Assembly (NCBI RefSeq): GCF_004342915.1
Contig: NZ_SLWL01000004.1
Span: 62,001-126,000 of the forward strand
Length of the DNA stretch: 64,000 nucleotides
Source: Camelimonas lactis
GTDB taxonomy: Bacteria > Pseudomonadota > Alphaproteobacteria > Rhizobiales > Beijerinckiaceae
Direction of reading: 5' to 3'
The notes under the pieces are model-generated. The model made no database searches and had not been told where the DNA came from. It saw nothing but the letters and a program-made list of their open reading frames with translations. How positions within the stretch are numbered: the stretch's first letter is position 1; every line of letters begins with the position of its first letter. Shown piece by piece: positions 58,856 to 64,000 of the stretch. The position numbers and the translations under genes were made by a program.

Positions 58856-58884
58856 TTGACGACCTCCCCTATGGAGACTAGAGC
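58856..58884 (+). promoter_or_regulatory. Weak candidate promoter upstream of mutA
   Basis: TTGACG (58856-58861), 17-nt spacer, TAGAGC (58879-58884). The -35 is good and the -10 poor. It lies about 220 nt upstream of the mutA start. The rest of 58620-59107 shows no gene; only short fragments of open frame are present. Confidence 0.3.
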
Positions 58885-59107
58885 GTTTCTGGATTGGGCG
58901 GGGCCGGGGCGTATTCCGGCCTGAAGGCCCGATCATCAGGAAATCGTTCCGGTTTGTGGCTCCGGCCCCAGGCTCCGGCGTTGACGGCAAGACCGTCGGA
59001 CGGGAGCGGCGGGATGGGGCCAGGCCGGTCCAGAAGACAACTGAACGGGACGACGCGCGCCGCTCCGGCGACGCCGTTCCCCAGATCACGAAAGCCGGCC
59101 TGCTCCC

Positions 59108-61054
59108 ATGGACGATACGTGTCTTGCCCCCGCTTTTCCGGAATTCTCCAGGGATGACTGGCGAAAGCTTGTCGACAAGGTGCTGAAGGGCGCCGACTTC
59201 GAGAAGAAGCTGGTGACGCGGGCCAGCGAAGGCATCGCCATCCAGCCGCTCTACGACAAGGCCGCCGGCGACGTTCCCCGCGCCGTGCGCGCCGAGCCTG
59301 GCGCATGGGCCGTCACCCAGCTCGTCGACCATCCGGCTCCGGCCGAAGCCAACCATCTGGCCCTCGTCGATCTGGACGGCGGCGCCAGCGGCCTCGCCCT
59401 GCGTTTCGCCGGCGCGCCGGCGGCGCGCGGCGCCGGCGTGGCCATCAACACGCTGGCTGATCTGGAACAGACCCTCGACAAGGTCATGCTCGACCTTATC
59501 CCCCTGCGGATCGAGGCGGCGCCCTGGCTCAGCCGTCACACCGCCGCCCTCGTGGCGGCGCTCGTCGACGCCCGCAAGCTGAAGCCGGCCGACGTGAACA
59601 TTGATTTCGGCCTCGATCCCGTCGGCGACATCGTCCGCACCGGCGCCTCGCCGCTGCCGGTCGACGCCCAGCTCGACCGTCTCGCCGACACGGTGCGCGA
59701 TCTGGCCGCGCGCGGCTATCGCCGCACGCTGGTGCGCGTCGACGCCCGCCCGGTGCATGAGGCCGGCGGCTCGCAGGTCGAGGAACTGGCCTACGCGCTG
59801 GCGACCGGCGTGTACTACCTGCGCGCCCTCACCGACCGCGGGCAGTCGATCGAGGCGGCGCGCGACGCCATCGCCATGCTGCTGCCGGCCGACGCCGACC
59901 AGTTCATGACCCTCGCCAAATTCCGCGCCGTCCGCCTGCTGTGGGCCCGGGTGCAGGAGCTGTGCGGGCTGGAGCCGAAGCCGCTGCATGTCTCGGCCGA
60001 AACCTCCTGGCGCATGACCACCCGCCGCGATCCGTGGGTGAACATGTTGCGCGTGACGGAGGCGGTGTTCGCCGCCGGCGTCGGCGGCGCCGACAATGTC
60101 ACGGTGCTGCCGCTGACCGCCGCGCTTGGCCTCGCCGACGAGTTCGCCCGCCGTCAGGCGCGCAACACCCAGCTGATCCTGCTGGAAGAATCGAACCTGT
60201 GGCGCGTCGCCGATCCGGCGGCCGGGGCCGGCGGCGTCGAGCAGCTGACCCGTGAGCTGTGCGCCCTGGCCTGGGCCCAGTTCCAGAAGATCGAAGCCGC
60301 CGGCGGCGTGATCGCGGCGCTGAAGAGCGGTCTGATCCAGGGCGAGATCGCCCGGGTGCGCGCCGCCCGCGAAAAGCAGATCGCCCGTCGCCAGCTGCCG
60401 CTCACCGGCGCCAGCGAGTTTCCGAACATCCATGAGGCGCCGGTTGAGGTGCTGAACCCGGCGGCGCCCGCGCCGCTGGCCGGCGACGCCCGCCGCATGG
60501 ACGTGTCGGCGACGTTCGAGGAGCTGGTCGATCAGGCCCGCGCCGGCGCCGGCCTGCCGGAGAACCTGGCCCGCGTCGCCTCGCCGGTCGCGGAAGCCCT
60601 GCCGGTTCATCGCGACGCCGAGGCCTTCGAGGCCCTGCGCGACCGCGCCGACGCCGTGCTTGCCGAAAGGGGGGCGCGTCCGAAGGTGTTCCTGGCCAAT
60701 CTCGGCCCCATCGCCGCCTTCACCGCCCGCGCCACCTTTGCCAAGAACTTCTTCGAGGCGGCTGGCGTCGAGGCGCTTGGTAATGACGGCTTCCCGTCGC
60801 TGGACGCCATGACCGCGGCGTTCCGCGCCTCTGGCGCCCGCATTGCCTGCCTTTGCTCCTCGGATGCTGTTTACGACGAGCAGGCCGCCGCCGCCGCCAA
60901 AGCGCTCACCGCCGCCGGCGCCGGAACCGTCTATCTCGCCGGACGCCCGTCCGCGGAGCTGGAGGCGGCGCTGAAGGACGCGGGCGTCACCCGCTTCGCC
61001 TACATGGGCGCCGACCTGATCGCCGTGCTTTCCGAGGCCATCGACCTCGCCTGA
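59108..61054 (+). CDS. mutA: Methylmalonyl-CoA mutase small subunit
   Basis: 648 residues. It pairs with MutB to interconvert methylmalonyl-CoA and succinyl-CoA in propionate and branched-chain amino acid catabolism. FPEFSRDDWRKLVDKVLKGA, DFEKKLVTRASEGIAIQPLY, NINFG-like DVNIDFGLDPVGDIVRTGAS, SAETSWRMTTRRDPWVNMLR and LADEFARRQARNTQLILLEE fit the mutase barrel. The C-terminal region has the B12-like fold but no DxHxxG, as expected for the non-catalytic subunit. It precedes mutB by about 180 bp, so co-transcription is likely. Confidence 0.95.
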   Translation: MDDTCLAPAFPEFSRDDWRKLVDKVLKGADFEKKLVTRASEGIAIQPLYDKAAGDVPRAVRAEPGAWAVTQLVDHPAPAEANHLALVDLDGGASGLALRFAGAPAARGAGVAINTLADLEQTLDKVMLDLIPLRIEAAPWLSRHTAALVAALVDARKLKPADVNIDFGLDPVGDIVRTGASPLPVDAQLDRLADTVRDLAARGYRRTLVRVDARPVHEAGGSQVEELAYALATGVYYLRALTDRGQSIEAARDAIAMLLPADADQFMTLAKFRAVRLLWARVQELCGLEPKPLHVSAETSWRMTTRRDPWVNMLRVTEAVFAAGVGGADNVTVLPLTAALGLADEFARRQARNTQLILLEESNLWRVADPAAGAGGVEQLTRELCALAWAQFQKIEAAGGVIAALKSGLIQGEIARVRAAREKQIARRQLPLTGASEFPNIHEAPVEVLNPAAPAPLAGDARRMDVSATFEELVDQARAGAGLPENLARVASPVAEALPVHRDAEAFEALRDRADAVLAERGARPKVFLANLGPIAAFTARATFAKNFFEAAGVEALGNDGFPSLDAMTAAFRASGARIACLCSSDAVYDEQAAAAAKALTAAGAGTVYLAGRPSAELEAALKDAGVTRFAYMGADLIAVLSEAIDLA

Positions 61055-61236
61055 AGCCATATCCCCTGACGGCGGCCAGCGCCGCCGTCAACGAGCATGC
61101 GTCAGGGCGAAAATCGCCTGATACGGCGGCGGGTTGAGCCGCCCGGGGCTCCGGCGCTACAATGTCATCATGAGAACGTCCATTGCGCGCGATCGCGACG
61201 CGGGCGTTTCTGGCAGATCGAGAAGTGGCCAGTCAC

Positions 61237-63393
61237 ATGACCAGGATTCCAGACTTTACGTCCATCAGCTGGGAAGCGCCGCGCGTCGCGGCTCCCGTCG
61301 CCTCAGGCGAACCGTGGACCACGCCGGAAGGCATCGACGTCAAGTCGGTCTACACCGCCGCTGACCGCGACGATCTGGCCTTCGTCGACACGCTGCCGGG
61401 TCTCGCGCCATTCGTGCGCGGCCCCTACCCGACCATGTACGTCAACCAGCCGTGGACCGTGCGCCAGTACGCCGGCTTCTCCACGGCCGAGGACTCCAAC
61501 GCCTTCTACCGCCGCAACCTGGCCGCCGGCCAGAAGGGCCTGTCGGTCGCCTTCGACCTGGCAACGCACCGCGGCTATGACAGCGACCATCCGCGCGTCT
61601 CCGGCGACGTCGGCATGGCGGGCGTCGCCATCGACTCCATCTACGACATGCGCACCCTGTTCAGCGGCATCCCGCTCGACCAGATGTCCGTGTCGATGAC
61701 CATGAACGGCGCGGTGCTGCCGATCCTTGCGCTCTATGTCGTCGCCGCCGAGGAGCAGGGCGTGACCCCCGACAAGCTGGCGGGCACGATCCAGAACGAC
61801 ATCCTCAAGGAGTTCATGGTCCGCAACACCTACATCTATCCGCCGGCGCCCTCGATGCGGATCATCGGCGACATTTTCGCCTACACCTCGGCCAACATGC
61901 CGAAGTTCAACTCGATCTCGATCTCCGGCTACCACATGCAGGAAGCCGGCGCGACGCAGGACCTGGAGCTGGCCTACACGCTGGCTGACGGCGTCGAATA
62001 CATCCGCGCCGGCCTCGCCGCCGGCCTGACCGTCGACCAGTTCGCGCCGCGCCTGTCGTTCTTCTGGGCCATCGGCATGAACTTCTTCATGGAAGTGGCC
62101 AAGCTGCGCGCCGCGCGCCTGCTGTGGGCCCGCCTGGTGAAGGAATTCGGGCCGAAGAACGACAAGTCGCTGCCGCTGCGCACCCACTCGCAGACCTCGG
62201 GCTGGTCGCTGACCGCGCAGGACGTGTTCAACAACGTTTCGCGCACGGCCATCGAGGCCATGGCCGCCACCCAGGGCCACACCCAGTCGCTGCACACCAA
62301 CGCCCTCGACGAGGCGCTGGCGCTGCCCACCGACTTCTCGGCCCGCATCGCCCGTAACACCCAGCTGTTCCTGCAGCAGGAGAGCGGCACCACGAAGATC
62401 ATCGATCCGTGGGGCGGCTCCTATTATGTGGAGCGCCTCACCGCCGAACTGGCGAAGAAGGCGTGGGAGCATATCGAGGAAGTCGAGAAGCTGGGCGGCA
62501 TGGCCAAGGCCATCGAAGCCGGCATTCCGAAGCTGCGCATCGAGGAAGCCGCCGCCCGCACCCAGGCGCGCATCGACAGCGGCGCCCAGTCGGTGATCGG
62601 CGTCAACAAGTTCAAGCCCGAGAACGAAAAGCCGATCGACGTGCTGAAGGTGGACAATTCCGCCGTGCGCGCCGCGCAGCTCGACAAGCTGAAGCGCCTG
62701 AAGGCCGAGCGCAACCAGGCCGAGGTCGACGCCACGCTCAAGGCGCTCGAAGACGGCGCCCGCGGCAACGGCAACCTTCTGGCGCTGGCCATCGACGCCG
62801 CCCGCGCCAAGGCCACCGTTGGCGAAATCTCGCTGGCTCTGGAGAATGTCTTCGGCCGCCACCAGGCGGAGATCCGCTCGATCTCGGGCGTTTACAAGCG
62901 GGAGGCCGCCGCCATGAGCGCCGTGCAGCGCGTGCAGGACCTGGTCGAAACCTTCCAGGAGGAGGACGGCCGCCGGCCGCGCATCCTGGTCGCCAAGATG
63001 GGCCAGGACGGTCACGATCGCGGCCAGAAGGTCATCGCCTCGGCCTTCGCCGACCTCGGCTTCGACGTGGACATCGGACCGCTGTTCGCCACGCCGGACG
63101 AGGCCGCCCGCCAGGCGATCGAGAACGACGTGCACATCGTCGGCGTGTCGTCGCTGGCGGCCGGCCACCTGACGCTGGTGCCGGAGCTGAAGGCGGCGCT
63201 TACCGCCCAGGGCCGCCCGGACATCATGATCGTGGTGGGCGGCGTGATCCCGCCGCAGGACTTCGACGCCCTGTACAAGGCAGGCGCCTCGGCCATCTTC
63301 CCGCCCGGCACGGTGATCGCCGAGGCCGCCGAGAAGCTGCTCAACGAACTGCGCCAGCGCCTCGGTTACCTGCCCGGCAAGGCAGCCGAATAA
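61237..63393 (+). CDS. mutB: Methylmalonyl-CoA mutase large (catalytic) subunit
   Basis: 718 residues from ATG 61237. [60 protein letters not shown] and [20 protein letters not shown] are the substrate barrel. The C-terminal cobalamin domain contains [20 protein letters not shown] with the cobalt-ligand His593, then [20 protein letters not shown]. Length matches the family. An upstream in-frame ATG at 61183 exists but gives a poor N-terminus. A terminator-like hairpin follows at 63419-63448. Confidence 0.97.
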   Translation: MTRIPDFTSISWEAPRVAAPVASGEPWTTPEGIDVKSVYTAADRDDLAFVDTLPGLAPFVRGPYPTMYVNQPWTVRQYAGFSTAEDSNAFYRRNLAAGQKGLSVAFDLATHRGYDSDHPRVSGDVGMAGVAIDSIYDMRTLFSGIPLDQMSVSMTMNGAVLPILALYVVAAEEQGVTPDKLAGTIQNDILKEFMVRNTYIYPPAPSMRIIGDIFAYTSANMPKFNSISISGYHMQEAGATQDLELAYTLADGVEYIRAGLAAGLTVDQFAPRLSFFWAIGMNFFMEVAKLRAARLLWARLVKEFGPKNDKSLPLRTHSQTSGWSLTAQDVFNNVSRTAIEAMAATQGHTQSLHTNALDEALALPTDFSARIARNTQLFLQQESGTTKIIDPWGGSYYVERLTAELAKKAWEHIEEVEKLGGMAKAIEAGIPKLRIEEAAARTQARIDSGAQSVIGVNKFKPENEKPIDVLKVDNSAVRAAQLDKLKRLKAERNQAEVDATLKALEDGARGNGNLLALAIDAARAKATVGEISLALENVFGRHQAEIRSISGVYKREAAAMSAVQRVQDLVETFQEEDGRRPRILVAKMGQDGHDRGQKVIASAFADLGFDVDIGPLFATPDEAARQAIENDVHIVGVSSLAAGHLTLVPELKAALTAQGRPDIMIVVGGVIPPQDFDALYKAGASAIFPPGTVIAEAAEKLLNELRQRLGYLPGKAAE

Positions 63394-63418
63394 ACAGGGG
63401 GCTCCACCCCTTGCCGTA

Positions 63419-63448
63419 ACGCCGCGCTTTCGGCAGAAGGCGCGGCGT
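63419..63448 (+). terminator. Terminator-like hairpin after mutB
   Basis: A perfect 9-bp stem (ACGCCGCGC 63419-63427 with GCGCGGCGT 63440-63448) encloses a 12-nt loop; only a short T tract (TTTG) follows, so termination efficiency is uncertain. Confidence 0.6.
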
Positions 63449-63610
63449 TTGCCATGGTTGCAATGGTCAGCGGCTGGCGCAGAAACTGATTCCGGATTTC
63501 TGGCAAAGCCTCTGGTGATTCAGCGGCTTTTCAACGGCCCCACGCGGCGGGCCGCCAGGCCGCCTCCCGCCAGATTGATTCAGGAAACAGACGTAAATAT
63601 CTGGTTTTAC

Positions 63611-63669
63611 TATAATTTTCACCTCACCCCATATGCGCGGCAGCGCGTCATCATATGGTCATGGTGAGG
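63611..63669. promoter_or_regulatory. -10-like element followed by a two-armed palindrome
   Basis: TATAAT occurs at 63611-63616 in an AT-rich patch. Directly after it lie CCTCACC (63622-63628) plus CCATATG (63629-63635), mirrored by CATATGG (63652-63658) and GGTGAGG (63663-63669). I see no good -35. The arms would flank or overlap a start point near 63622, as an operator does. The rest of 63394-63886 shows no convincing gene. Confidence 0.45.
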
Positions 63670-63886
63670 TCGGAAACCTCGCGGCGGCTTGCGGAATATT
63701 ATCCGCTCAAAGTGGCCGCTGATCTGGAGCAAACCGGGGCTGAGGGCGCACATGCTGGACCGGCGCTTTGCTCCACTTCTTTGAATTCACGCATATTTCC
63801 TGCGCAAGGCGGCCGCCTCCGCGCCGGGGAATGCTGGCGGGCGCCGGGATGACGTGGATCCTGGCCCAGGGGCCAACGACAGGGAC

Positions 63887-64000
63887 ATGATGCAGATGAG
63901 CACCGGCATCGGAAACGCAGGCAGCGGACCAGAGAGCGCCGCCGTCAGGGAGCCCGCGCGCACAACCGCCCGCCATTCCGCCGGCGTGCGGGCGGTGCGG
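63887..64000 (+). CDS. Possible N-terminus of a gene running off the window
   Basis: An open frame begins at ATG 63887 (or 63890, 63896) with AGGG upstream and runs to the window end: MMQMSTGIGNAGSGPESAAV, then REPARTTARHSAGVRAVR. The composition is basic and Ala-rich; no family can be named from 38 codons. It would be the gene served by the palindromic region before it. Could be spurious. Confidence 0.3.
   Translation, partial: MMQMSTGIGNAGSGPESAAVREPARTTARHSAGVRAVR

Noticed and set aside
58799-61060. Very long open frame antisense to mutA
   Set aside because: The mutase frame has all family motifs; the antisense frame is compositionally biased and unlike any protein.
63655-63852. 65-codon frame starting inside the palindrome
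   Set aside because: The sequence is not protein-like after about 25 residues and the start lies within the putative operator arm.

Overview
This window comes from a high-GC alphaproteobacterium, most likely of the order Hyphomicrobiales (Rhizobiales). The evidence is the conserved block glnE / two-component pair / degP / ccmHFEI (cycLKJH) / FeuP-FeuQ-type pair, a complete gene transfer agent (GTA) cluster of the Rhodobacter capsulatus (RcGTA) type, and order-typical genes (DUF1491, DUF6456, UPF0260, DUF1214/DUF1254 pair). I cannot assign genus or species from sequence alone.

Layout. 1-12.3 kb, minus strand: glnE (cut by the window edge), sensor kinase and regulator, DegP protease, the cytochrome c maturation operon ccmI-E-F-H, a FeuQ/FeuP-like two-component system and a small PepSY-like exported protein. 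12.4-31.8 kb, minus strand: a full set of RcGTA-like genes running from small terminase (31.7 kb) to tail baseplate (14.9 kb), then a tail-fibre/SGNH-hydrolase fusion and a muramidase with a membrane tail. Two foreign-looking genes sit inside it: a SUKH (SMI1/KNR4) gene after the portal, and an antisense, secreted trypsin-like protease between the capsid and connector genes. An internal terminator precedes the capsid gene. A promoter/terminator pair delimits a leader or small RNA just upstream of the cluster. gp10 and its downstream partner are joined by a -1 slippery heptamer in the correct phase.

32-43.7 kb holds cell-envelope and housekeeping genes: lytic transglycosylase, transglutaminase-like protein, L,D-transpeptidase lipoprotein, UPF0260 protein, bifunctional penicillin-binding protein, DUF1214/DUF1254 pair, DUF1491, a peptidoglycan-binding protein coupled to a histidine kinase, SufE and a DUF6456 protein. 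44-49.3 kb holds an S9 oligopeptidase, a Pro/Ala-rich membrane protein and Fe-superoxide dismutase.

49.5-53 kb is the least explained stretch: four consecutive genes for short single-pass membrane proteins with long Pro/Ser-rich, probably disordered tails. At least the first two are paralogues, and the DNA around them carries duplicated terminators and what looks like a remnant of the sodB 3' end. 53-64 kb holds murJ, an NTF2-like protein, an M20 dipeptidase, a HerA-like (DUF853) ATPase and both subunits of methylmalonyl-CoA mutase, followed by a palindromic regulatory region leading off the window.

The most promising items are the Pro-rich membrane-protein cluster, the cargo genes inside the GTA, the candidate gp10 frameshift, and the promoter/terminator-bounded RNA upstream of the GTA. 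All functional statements rest on motif recognition by eye; no database search was run.
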